From Denitratisoma sp. DHT3 (GTDB lineage Bacteria > Pseudomonadota > Gammaproteobacteria > Burkholderiales > Rhodocyclaceae), in the NCBI RefSeq assembly GCF_007833355.1, contig NZ_CP020914.1, positions 296,047 to 360,046 on the forward strand: a stretch of DNA of 64,000 nt, in the 5' to 3' direction. Below the pieces are notes generated by a model, which was given only the letters and a program-made list of their open reading frames with translations, searched no databases and was not told the DNA's origin. A program made the position numbers and the translations under genes. Positions within the stretch are counted from its first letter, which is position 1. Each line of letters opens with the position of its first letter. Positions 25,644 through 33,929 of the stretch are shown here, piece after piece.

Positions 25644-26537
25644 ATGTCCATCCTGATCAACAAAGACACCAAGGTCATCACCCAGGGCATCACCGGCAAG
25701 ACCGGCCAGTTCCACACCGAGAAGTGCCAGGAATACGCCAATGGCAAGAACTGCTTCGTCGCCGGGGTGAACCCGAAGAAGGCGGGCGAGAAGATCTTCG
25801 ATATCCCCATCTACGCTTCCGTCAAGGAAGCCGCCGCCGAGACCGGCGCCACCGTTTCCGTGATCTACGTGCCGCCCGCCGGCGCCGCCGACGCGATCTG
25901 GGAAGCCTGCGAGGCCGACCTGGATCTGGCGATCTGCATCACCGAGGGCATTCCCGTGCGCGACATGCTGATGGTGCGCAACAAGATGAAGCAGAAGGTG
26001 GCCAAGGGCGGCAAGGAAACCCTGCTGCTGGGCCCCAACTGCCCCGGTCTGATCACCCCCGACGAAATCAAGATCGGCATCATGCCCGGCCACATCCACC
26101 GCAAGGGCCGCATCGGCGTGGTGTCCCGTTCCGGCACGCTGACCTACGAAGCCGTGGCTCAGCTCACCGAGATCGGCCTCGGCCAGTCGTCGGCGGTCGG
26201 TATCGGCGGTGACCCGATCAACGGTCTGAAGCACATCGACGTGATGCGCATGTTCAACGACGATCCCGATACCGACGCCGTGATCATGATCGGCGAGATC
26301 GGCGGTCCCGACGAGGCCGAAGCCGCCCGCTGGTGCAAGGACAACATGAAGAAGCCGATCGTCGGCTTCATCGCCGGCGTCACCGCGCCTCCGGGCAAGC
26401 GCATGGGCCATGCCGGCGCCCTGATCTCCGGCGGCGCCGACACCGCCGACGCCAAGCTCGCCATCATGGAAGAGTGCGGCTTCAAGGTGACGCGCAACCC
26501 GTCCGAAATGGGCAAGCTGCTGAAGGCCATGCTGTAA
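25644..26537 (+). CDS. sucD: Succinyl-CoA ligase, alpha subunit
   Basis: 297 residues. N-terminal CoA-binding Rossmann domain begins SILINKDTKVITQGITGKTG; SRSGTLTYEA is the conserved mid-region block and the phosphorylated active-site His is in MGHAGALISGG. It partners SucC. A strong intrinsic terminator follows 30 bases after the stop, closing the operon. Confidence 0.97.
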   Translation: MSILINKDTKVITQGITGKTGQFHTEKCQEYANGKNCFVAGVNPKKAGEKIFDIPIYASVKEAAAETGATVSVIYVPPAGAADAIWEACEADLDLAICITEGIPVRDMLMVRNKMKQKVAKGGKETLLLGPNCPGLITPDEIKIGIMPGHIHRKGRIGVVSRSGTLTYEAVAQLTEIGLGQSSAVGIGGDPINGLKHIDVMRMFNDDPDTDAVIMIGEIGGPDEAEAARWCKDNMKKPIVGFIAGVTAPPGKRMGHAGALISGGADTADAKLAIMEECGFKVTRNPSEMGKLLKAML

Positions 26538-26566
26538 TCGCCGGATCAGTACCGTTTCCCCATGAA

Positions 26567-26596
26567 AACCCGCCGGTTCCCCGGCGGGTTTTTTTT
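26567..26596 (+). terminator. Intrinsic terminator of sucCD
   Basis: A 10-base stem AACCCGCCGG (26567-26576) and CCGGCGGGTT (26581-26590) with a TTCC loop, followed by a further run of Ts (26591-26596). A textbook Rho-independent terminator. Confidence 0.93.
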
Positions 26597-26625
26597 AATC
26601 GCGATTGACGAATGGGAGAAAATAT

Positions 26626-26655
26626 TTGACTCTGCTGAAATCCGACTGCAAGAAT
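26626..26655 (+). promoter_or_regulatory. Possible sigma70 promoter of the signalling operon
   Basis: TTGACT (26626-26631), 18 bases, AAGAAT (26650-26655) lies in an AT-richer stretch between the sucCD terminator and the PP2C gene. The -10 is a weak match, so this is tentative. The leader would be about 150 bases. Confidence 0.3.
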
Positions 26656-26810
26656 TGCCAATATTGCTTTGTTTCTACGTGATCTTGTTGCAGATCCGGT
26701 GTCACCGGGAGCCTGGATAAGAAATGAAAAAGAACAATGCCGGATTTTGGCTGGCCGATTGTGTTGCGTGAATACGCTGGCTGCCGGAGCACAAGCGTGA
26801 GGAGCGGCGC

Positions 26811-27629
26811 GTGGATCTGACGTCCTGCCTGGAGATCGCCTGCCGTTCCGAACCGGGAATGGTCCGTGCCGGCAATGAGGATTCCATCATGGCCAACCCC
26901 ATCCTGGGGCTGGCGGTGCTGGCCGACGGGATGGGGGGGCACAACGCCGGCGAGGTGGCCAGCGGCATGGCCGTCGCCGCACTCGGAAATGGGCTGGAGC
27001 ATGCCTTGGCGAACGGCTCAGGCCATCCGGCGGCGGTGCATCGGATCATCCAGGAGCAGATCGCCGGCGCCAACACCTCGATTTTCCAGGTGGCGCGAAG
27101 CCAACCCCAGTATGCCGGCATGGGTACGACGCTGGTGATGGCGCTTTTCCACGACAACAAAATGACGGTCGCCCATATCGGCGACTCCCGTCTCTACCGC
27201 TGCCGCGGCGACGATTTCAGGCAGATCACCCGGGATCATTCGTTGCTTCAGGAACAGATCGACAGTGGGGCGATCACGGCGGAAGAGGCGCGCTATTCGC
27301 AGAACAAGAATCTGGTGACCCGCGCCTTGGGCGTCGCCCCCGCCGTCGAGCCGGAAATCCGCGATTATGATGTCGAGCCCGGCGACGTCTACCTGCTTTG
27401 CTCCGACGGGCTCAACGACATGGTGGAGGACGATGAGATCGCGATGACCTTGCAGATGCTCGCCGCTAATCTGGAATTATGTGCCACTCAACTGGTCCAG
27501 ATGGCCAACGATAACGGTGGGCGCGACAATGTTTCGGTGATCGTGATCAAAGTCAAACAGGCTTTTCCGGCTCCCCAGGGCGGGCTCGCCAGGTTGATCG
27601 CCTGGTTCGGGAAATTGCTGGAGCGTTGA
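26811..27629 (+). CDS. PP2C-family serine/threonine protein phosphatase
   Basis: 272 residues, Stp1-like. Metal-binding motifs are complete: RAGNEDS near residue 20, DGMGGHNAGEVAS near 40, HIGDSRLYR near 124, SDGLNDM near 201 and GGRDNVSVIVI near 229. The GTG start is preceded by GAGGAG. It would dephosphorylate Ser/Thr-phosphorylated proteins in the cytoplasm. The next gene encodes FHA phosphothreonine-binding domains. No Ser/Thr kinase gene is in the window, so the opposing kinase must be elsewhere. Confidence 0.92.
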   Translation: MDLTSCLEIACRSEPGMVRAGNEDSIMANPILGLAVLADGMGGHNAGEVASGMAVAALGNGLEHALANGSGHPAAVHRIIQEQIAGANTSIFQVARSQPQYAGMGTTLVMALFHDNKMTVAHIGDSRLYRCRGDDFRQITRDHSLLQEQIDSGAITAEEARYSQNKNLVTRALGVAPAVEPEIRDYDVEPGDVYLLCSDGLNDMVEDDEIAMTLQMLAANLELCATQLVQMANDNGGRDNVSVIVIKVKQAFPAPQGGLARLIAWFGKLLER

Positions 27630-27637
27630 GGATAAAA

Positions 27638-28381
27638 ATGGCCAAGCTCATTCTCAGTATGGACGGTCTGCTGCTCAAGGAAATTCCGCTTGCCAAGGAG
27701 CGCACGACCATCGGTCGCAAGCCGCACAACGACATTCAGATCGACAACCTGGCCATTTCCGGCGAGCATGCGGTGATTGTCACGATTCTCAATGATTCGT
27801 TCCTGGAGGACCTGGACAGCACCAATGGCACTTTCGTCAATGGCCAGTCGGTAAAAAAGCATTTCTTGCAGCACGGCGATGTCGTCGAGCTGGGCAAGTA
27901 CCGGCTCAAGTACATCAGCGAGGCCATCCAGCAGAGCGGGGCAAACGATTTCGAACGGACCATGATCCTGCGCCCCGACATGATGCGCAAGACCGCGGAG
28001 CAGATGTCGCAAAAGAGCTTCGGCGATACGCAGATCGGGGTCGGGGGCGCTCCCGCCGCGGGTACGATGGCCGCTCCCGCGCCCGCTGCGGCGTCCGCCG
28101 CAGCGCCGCCGGCCTTGTCCTTGGGCGCCATTCAGGTGCTGACCGGCGCCAATTCCGGGAAGGAGCTGGAACTGGTGAAGACCCTCACCACCCTCGGCAA
28201 GCCGGGCGTGCAGGTGGCCGTCATCGCCCGCCGCCCACATGGTTATTTCATCACTCATGTCGAGGGCGCCCAATTCCCCATCGTCAATGGCAAGACCCTG
28301 GATGCCCAGGCCCATGCCCTGGCGGATCACGACATCATCGAACTTGCCGGGGTGAAGATGGAATTCTTCCTTAAGGCCTAG
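27638..28381 (+). CDS. FHA-domain protein with a second degenerate FHA-like domain
   Basis: 247 residues from ATG 27638 (GAGGA site 5 bases upstream). Residues 1-95 form a canonical FHA domain: TTIGRKPHNDIQIDN, SGEHAVI and DLDSTNGTFVNG, which bind phosphothreonine. An Ala/Pro-rich linker follows, then residues ~160-247 look like a second FHA fold (GANSGKELELVKTLTTLGK, GYFITHVEG, PIVNG) that lacks the canonical Arg and Ser-Gly-x-His residues. It probably reads the phosphorylation state set by the adjacent PP2C and an unseen kinase, and bridges to a partner through the second domain. Confidence 0.88.
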   Translation: MAKLILSMDGLLLKEIPLAKERTTIGRKPHNDIQIDNLAISGEHAVIVTILNDSFLEDLDSTNGTFVNGQSVKKHFLQHGDVVELGKYRLKYISEAIQQSGANDFERTMILRPDMMRKTAEQMSQKSFGDTQIGVGGAPAAGTMAAPAPAAASAAAPPALSLGAIQVLTGANSGKELELVKTLTTLGKPGVQVAVIARRPHGYFITHVEGAQFPIVNGKTLDAQAHALADHDIIELAGVKMEFFLKA

Positions 28382-28413
28382 CCCTTGGCGAACGGCCCGA
28401 TCCCGGTGACTCC

Positions 28414-30639
28414 ATGAAGCAGCGTCTGGTCCGCTACGCGTTGGGGCTCGTGGTCCTGCTGGTTCTGCTCGGCCATTCGGCCCAGCTCTACCAGATTCCC
28501 CTGATCAGCCATCTGGACGCCATTGCCTACGATGCCAAGCTGCGTCTGACGATGCCGCAGCGGGCGGATGATCGCGTGGTGATTCTCGACATCGACGAGC
28601 AATCACTCGCCGAAGTGGGGCGCTGGCCCTGGGGGCGGGACAAGCTCGCCGATCTGGTGGATAAGCTTTTCGATCGCTACAAGATCGCGGTGCTCGGCTT
28701 CGATGTGGTGTTTGCGGAACGCGACGACAGTTCCGGCCTGAAGACGCTGGAATCGCTGGCCGGCCGGGAGTTGAGGGACAGTACGGCCTTCCAGGCCTCC
28801 CTGCGCGATTTGCGACCCCATCTGGACCATGACGCCCGGTTTGCCAGGGCGCTGCGGGGGCGTTCCGTCGCGCTGGGCTTTTACCTGTCCAGCTTGGCCG
28901 GGAAGTCGGCCAACGGCGCCTTGCCGGAACCGGTGTTGCCGGAGGGAACCTTTCAGGGGCGGAACATCGCCTTCACCCACTGGAACGGGCACGGCGGAAA
29001 CCTGGCGGAGTTCCAACAGGCTGCCGCCGCCGGCGGCCACATCAATCCCCTGGTGGATTTCGATGGCGTTTCGCGCCGGGTGCCGATGATCGTCGAGTAC
29101 AAGGGGGCCTACTACGAGTCCCTTTCCCTGGCCCTGGTGCGCTTGGCGCTGGGACAGCCGAAAGTGGTGCCGGGCTTTCCAGCCAATACCGACGCCAAGA
29201 CCTATGCCGACATGGAGTGGATCGAGCTGCCGACGGCCAAGGGGACGCTCGGCATTCCGGTGGACGAGAACGCCGCCAGCCTGGTGCCGTATCGGGGTTA
29301 TCGGGGCAGCTACCGCTATATTCCGATGGCGGACGTGTTGGCGGACCGGGTTTCGCCAGCGCAGCTCGACGGCCGCATCGTCATCGTGGGGACCACGGCG
29401 CCGGGCCTGATGGATCTGCGGGTCACGCCGGTGGGCAATGCCTACCCCGGCGTGGAGATTCATGCCAACTTGGTGGCCGGAATGCTCGATGGCAGCATCA
29501 AATACAAGCCCGCCTATGTGCTGGGTGCCGACGTGATGCTGCTGATGTTGGCGGGCGGCGTCATGGTGTTCCTGCTGCCGCTGCTGTCGCCCCTGCGCGC
29601 TACGGGCGTGGCGTTGGCCGTGCTGCTGTTCATCGTGGGCGTGAACCTCGCCTTCTGGCAGATGGGTAATCTGGTGCTGCCGCTGGCGAACGCGGTGGTT
29701 CTGGTGCTGTTGCTCTATGGCCTCAACATGTCCTGGGGCTATTTTGTCGAGTCGCGCAGCAAGCGTCAGTTCGCCGAACTCTTCGGCCAGTACGTGCCCC
29801 CCGAACTGGTCGACGAGATGGCCAGAAATCCGGAAAATTACAGCATGAACGGGCGCCGGGCGGAACTGACGGTGCTGTTTTCCGACGTGCGCGGATTCAC
29901 GACGATCTCCGAAGGCATGGAGCCCGATCAACTGGCCGCGTTGATGAATGAGTACCTGGGGGCGATGACGAAGGTGATCCGGGAGCATCGGGGAACCCTG
30001 GACAAGTATATCGGGGACGCGATCATGGCATTTTGGGGGGCGCCGATGGCCGACCCCCAACATGCCCGCCAGGCCGTGATGGCGGCCATGGGCATGCAGC
30101 AGGCGTTGCTGGAGCTGAACCAGGTGTTGACGGCCAAGGGCTGGCCGGCGCTCAAGATCGGCATCGGCGTGAATACCGGGATAATGACGGTCGGCGACAT
30201 GGGGTCGCCGGTGCGAAAGGCCTACACGGTGATGGGAGATGCCGTGAATCTGGGCTCCCGTCTCGAGAGCATCACCAAGCAGTACGGCGTCGGCATCATT
30301 GTCGGCGAGGCCACGCGCGAAACGCTCAGGAAGGAGATCGTTTTCCGGGAACTGGATCGAGTCCGGGTGAAGGGCAAGGACGAGCCGGTCGCCATCCATG
30401 AGCCCCTGGGTCTGGAGGGGCGCGTGGAAAAATCGGTGCATGAGGAGCTCAAGCTCTGGAACCAGGCCCTGCGGGCCTACCGCAGCCAGGAATGGGACCA
30501 GGCGGAACTGGCGCTGACCGATCTTGCCCGAATGGCACCCCTCCATTTGTATGAACTCTATGCCCAGCGCATCGCTCATTACCGCAAGGAACCTCCAGGC
30601 GCCGATTGGGACGGCGTGTGGAAGTTCGAGACCAAGTAA
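28414..30639 (+). CDS. CHASE2-domain class III adenylate cyclase
   Basis: 741 residues. One N-terminal membrane helix is followed by a periplasmic CHASE2 sensor (about 35-365; VVILDIDEQSLAEVGRWPW is its signature), three membrane helices (about 370-445) and a cytoplasmic cyclase domain (about 480-660). Metal-binding Asp residues are in LFSDVRGFTTISE and KYIGDAIMAFWG. The substrate-selecting Lys (LDKYIGD) and Thr (AYTVMGDAVN) and the transition-state Asn/Arg of NLGSRLES support ATP as substrate. An external cue would set cAMP level. A short helical tail follows the catalytic domain. It sits directly after the FHA gene and before a cyclic nucleotide phosphodiesterase. Confidence 0.9.
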   Translation: MKQRLVRYALGLVVLLVLLGHSAQLYQIPLISHLDAIAYDAKLRLTMPQRADDRVVILDIDEQSLAEVGRWPWGRDKLADLVDKLFDRYKIAVLGFDVVFAERDDSSGLKTLESLAGRELRDSTAFQASLRDLRPHLDHDARFARALRGRSVALGFYLSSLAGKSANGALPEPVLPEGTFQGRNIAFTHWNGHGGNLAEFQQAAAAGGHINPLVDFDGVSRRVPMIVEYKGAYYESLSLALVRLALGQPKVVPGFPANTDAKTYADMEWIELPTAKGTLGIPVDENAASLVPYRGYRGSYRYIPMADVLADRVSPAQLDGRIVIVGTTAPGLMDLRVTPVGNAYPGVEIHANLVAGMLDGSIKYKPAYVLGADVMLLMLAGGVMVFLLPLLSPLRATGVALAVLLFIVGVNLAFWQMGNLVLPLANAVVLVLLLYGLNMSWGYFVESRSKRQFAELFGQYVPPELVDEMARNPENYSMNGRRAELTVLFSDVRGFTTISEGMEPDQLAALMNEYLGAMTKVIREHRGTLDKYIGDAIMAFWGAPMADPQHARQAVMAAMGMQQALLELNQVLTAKGWPALKIGIGVNTGIMTVGDMGSPVRKAYTVMGDAVNLGSRLESITKQYGVGIIVGEATRETLRKEIVFRELDRVRVKGKDEPVAIHEPLGLEGRVEKSVHEELKLWNQALRAYRSQEWDQAELALTDLARMAPLHLYELYAQRIAHYRKEPPGADWDGVWKFETK

Positions 30640-30727
30640 CGCTCATGGAAATCAATTTTGCTCGCTATGCCCGACTGTTTGACTTGCCGTTTCAACGGCG
30701 CATTTCACGTCAAAAGAGCGCTTCGCG

Positions 30728-31495
30728 ATGAGGATACGGATTCTCGGTTGTAGCGGCGGCATCGGTGGCCGCCATTTGCGTACCACGTCCATGCTGGTGG
30801 ATCAGGACATCCTGATCGATGCCGGCACGGGCGTGGGAGACCTGTCCATTGCCGAACTGGTGCGCATCGACCATGTGTTCGTCACCCACACGCATCTCGA
30901 CCACATCGCCTGCCTGCCGCTCATCGCCGATACCGTCGGCGATATGCGGGACCGGCCGCTGACGGTGTATGGCACCGAAGAGATACTGGCGATCCTGAGG
31001 ACGCACGTGTTCAATTGGTGCGTCTGGCCGGACTTCACCGAAATTCCCTCGCCCGAGGCGCCGTTTGTGCGTTTCCAGCAGATCCAGGCGGGCGAGGCGG
31101 TTCGTCTCGGCGAACGCAGCATTACGGCGGTCGAGGTCAATCATACGGTTCCGGCCGTCGGCTATGTCCTGGATTCGGGACGGGCCAGCTTGATCTTTTC
31201 CGGTGACACCACGGTCTGCCCCGGATTCTGGGCAAGCGTGAATGACGCCCCCAATCTGCGTTACCTGATTGTCGAATGCGCTTTCCCCAATCGGGAATTC
31301 GAACTCGCGACAGCCTCCAAGCACCTCTGTCCCAGCATGCTGGCGCAGGAGCTCACCCGCTTGCGGCGGGAGGTGGAGCTGTTCATTACGCATTTGAAGC
31401 CGGGCCAGATCGAACTGACGATGCTGGAGATCGAGGACGGCATCGGCGAATATCGGCCCCGGATGTTGCAAAACAACCAGGTGTTCGAATTGTGA
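30728..31495 (+). CDS. Metallo-beta-lactamase-fold 3',5'-cyclic-nucleotide phosphodiesterase-like protein
   Basis: 255 residues with the metal-binding THTHLDH motif at 53-59, an NHTVPAVGY block near 137 and SGDTTVCPGFW near 158. The pattern fits class II cyclic nucleotide phosphodiesterases (yeast PDE1/CpdP-like) better than RNase Z, although the folds are related. It lies 88 bases after an adenylate cyclase, which supports a role in cAMP hydrolysis; this pairing is inference. Confidence 0.78.
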   Translation: MRIRILGCSGGIGGRHLRTTSMLVDQDILIDAGTGVGDLSIAELVRIDHVFVTHTHLDHIACLPLIADTVGDMRDRPLTVYGTEEILAILRTHVFNWCVWPDFTEIPSPEAPFVRFQQIQAGEAVRLGERSITAVEVNHTVPAVGYVLDSGRASLIFSGDTTVCPGFWASVNDAPNLRYLIVECAFPNREFELATASKHLCPSMLAQELTRLRREVELFITHLKPGQIELTMLEIEDGIGEYRPRMLQNNQVFEL

Positions 31496-31547
31496 AGCTG
31501 ATGAATCATGGATCGCGGGCTTGTCCGATCGCAGTCGAGGTGACGCA

Positions 31548-33923
31548 ATGAGCGCCGTACCCGTTCCATCTTCGGAAGGCAGCCTGAACGATGTCAGCAA
31601 CCGGCTGACCTTCTTCAAGAATCTCCAGGCGGTGACCAACCGCATCCATGCCACATCGAACGTGGATGAGATCATGCTGGAGCTGTCCCAGGACATCTGC
31701 AACCTGTTCAATGCCGACCGGCTGACGCTGTATGCGGTCAGTGAAGACAGGGCTTTCATCGTCTCCAAGCTCAAGACCGGCCTCAATTCCTTCAAGGATT
31801 TGAAACTTCCCATCACCGATCAGAGCATTGCCGGTTATGTGGCCTTGTCCAAGCGGGTGGTGAATGTCAGCGATGTGTACGACGAGGCGGAGCTGAAGGC
31901 GATCCACCACAGCCTGCGTTTCCTGAAGGAAGTCGACAAGCGCACCGGATATCGCACCCAGCAGATGCTGGTGGCCGCGATTGTCGATCAATCCAGCGGC
32001 GAGCTTCAAGGGGTCGTCCAGATCATCAACAACAAGGCGGGCACGCCTTTCGCCCAGGTGGCGGAGGAGGGCGTGCGGAGCTTGTGCGAGACCCTGGCCA
32101 TCGCCTTCACTCAGCGCAACAAGCCGGCAAGGCCGGTCAGGTCGAAATATGATTTCCTGGTCGCGGATGCCGTGGTCACCGCCGACGAACTCGATCTGGC
32201 GAAGCGCACGGCGCGCCAGGAGGGCCAGAGCATCGAGGACATCCTGATCGAGCGGTATCAGGTGACGCTTTCGGCACTGGGCTCGGCGTTGTCGAAATTC
32301 TTCAACGTTCCTTATGAGAGCCACAATCCGGAACGCCTGAAACCGGTGGATCTGCTGAAGAACCTCAAGCGCGAGTACCTGGAACAGAATCAGTGGGCGC
32401 CGATCGACGATACGGCGGAGGGCATCGTGGTGCTCTGCCTGGATCCGGAGCAGGTCAAGGGCTCCCGCGTCGTCAATAACGTTTTTCCCCGAGCCAGGAT
32501 TTCTTATCGAGTCACCACCAACCGGGGATTCCAGGAAACCCTGGATGCCCTGTTCGGCGCCAGGGGCGGGATGGAGATGGACTCCACCTCGGTGGGCGAC
32601 CTGCTCTCGGGCATGGACGACGACGAGGATGCCGACGCTGCGGCCGACGATGTGTCCGCCGCCGCCGACAACGAACTGGTCAAGCTGGTCAACAAGATCA
32701 TCATCGACGCCTACCAGCAAGGGGCTTCGGACATCCACGTAGAGCCATCTCCCGGCAAGGAAAAGACCCTCATCCGCTTTCGCAAGGACGGCTCCTTGCA
32801 GAAGTATGTGGAAATTCCCGCCACCTACCGCAATGCGATCGTCGCGCGCTTGAAGATCATGTGCGACCTGGACATCGCCGAGCGGCGCCGGCCCCAGGAC
32901 GGCAAGATCAAGTTCAAGAAGTTCGGGCCGCTGGATATCGAGCTGCGGGTCGCCACCATTCCCTCCGCCGGCGGAGTCGAGGATGTGGTGATGCGGATTC
33001 TCGCCGCGGGCGAGCCGATTCCGCTGGACAAGCTGGGCGTGCTGCCGACCAATCTGGAAAGACTCAAGGGCGCGGTCAGCAAGCCCTACGGCCTGTTCTT
33101 CGTCTGTGGTCCGACAGGTTCCGGCAAGACCACCACGCTGCACTCGGTGCTGAGCTACCTGAATACGCCGGACACCAAGATCTGGACCGCAGAGGATCCT
33201 GTGGAAATCACCCAGAAAGGCTTGCGCCAGGTTCAGGTCAACAAGAAGGCCGGCCTCGACTTCGCCGTCGTGATGAAGGCTTTTCTGCGTGCCGATCCGG
33301 ACATCATCATGGTGGGCGAGATGCGCGATGCCGAGACCACTGGCATCGGCATCGAAGCCTCGCTGACCGGCCACCTGGTGTTCGCCACGCTGCATACCAA
33401 CAGCGCGCCGGAATCCATCATCCGTCTGCTCGACATGGGCATGGACCCCTTCAATTTCGCCGACGCACTGCTGGGGATCCTTGCCCAGCGGCTGGCCAAG
33501 CGTCTGTGCGGAAAATGCAAGGAAGCCTATACGCCCGACGAAGAGGAAATGCGCCTCTTCATGGCCGAGTACTGTTCCGAACTGGTCAATACCGAAACCT
33601 TCAAGCAAGACCGGACGGCCGCCCAGGATGCCGTGCGCCAGCGTCTGCTGCAGGACTACGGCAAGGACGGAAAGTTCTCCGCGTATCGGCCCAAGGGCTG
33701 TCCGGAATGCAACGGTACGGGCTACAAAGGGCGGGTCGGCCTCCACGAACTCATGCTGGGCACCGATCCGGTCAAGAAACTGATCCAGGAGCATGCACGG
33801 GTGGCGGAGCTTCTGGCACAGGCGCTGGCCGATGGCATGTTGACCTTGAAAATGGACGGCATGGAGAAGGTGTTGCAAGGCATTACCGACATGAAGCAGG
33901 TTCGGGCGGTCTGCATCAAGTGA
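31548..33923 (+). CDS. GspE/PilB-type secretion or pilus ATPase with N-terminal GAF domain
   Basis: 791 residues from ATG 31548. Residues ~25-190 are a GAF domain whose end has N-K-x4-F-x4-EE (NKAGTPFAQVAEE, 162-174), similar to the NKFDE motif of cyclic-nucleotide-binding GAFs. Residues ~200-300 resemble the GspE N-terminal (MshEN-like) domain, which binds c-di-GMP in some family members. The ATPase core has Walker A GPTGSGKTTT (521-530), an Asp box (TAEDPVEI), Walker B (DPDIIMVGEMRD) and the zinc-binding CGKC...CPEC pair. It powers a type II secretion or type IV pilus machine. Normal PilB/GspE proteins are ~570 residues and lack the GAF. Confidence 0.9.
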   Translation: MSAVPVPSSEGSLNDVSNRLTFFKNLQAVTNRIHATSNVDEIMLELSQDICNLFNADRLTLYAVSEDRAFIVSKLKTGLNSFKDLKLPITDQSIAGYVALSKRVVNVSDVYDEAELKAIHHSLRFLKEVDKRTGYRTQQMLVAAIVDQSSGELQGVVQIINNKAGTPFAQVAEEGVRSLCETLAIAFTQRNKPARPVRSKYDFLVADAVVTADELDLAKRTARQEGQSIEDILIERYQVTLSALGSALSKFFNVPYESHNPERLKPVDLLKNLKREYLEQNQWAPIDDTAEGIVVLCLDPEQVKGSRVVNNVFPRARISYRVTTNRGFQETLDALFGARGGMEMDSTSVGDLLSGMDDDEDADAAADDVSAAADNELVKLVNKIIIDAYQQGASDIHVEPSPGKEKTLIRFRKDGSLQKYVEIPATYRNAIVARLKIMCDLDIAERRRPQDGKIKFKKFGPLDIELRVATIPSAGGVEDVVMRILAAGEPIPLDKLGVLPTNLERLKGAVSKPYGLFFVCGPTGSGKTTTLHSVLSYLNTPDTKIWTAEDPVEITQKGLRQVQVNKKAGLDFAVVMKAFLRADPDIIMVGEMRDAETTGIGIEASLTGHLVFATLHTNSAPESIIRLLDMGMDPFNFADALLGILAQRLAKRLCGKCKEAYTPDEEEMRLFMAEYCSELVNTETFKQDRTAAQDAVRQRLLQDYGKDGKFSAYRPKGCPECNGTGYKGRVGLHELMLGTDPVKKLIQEHARVAELLAQALADGMLTLKMDGMEKVLQGITDMKQVRAVCIK

Positions 33924-33929
33924 TGCATC

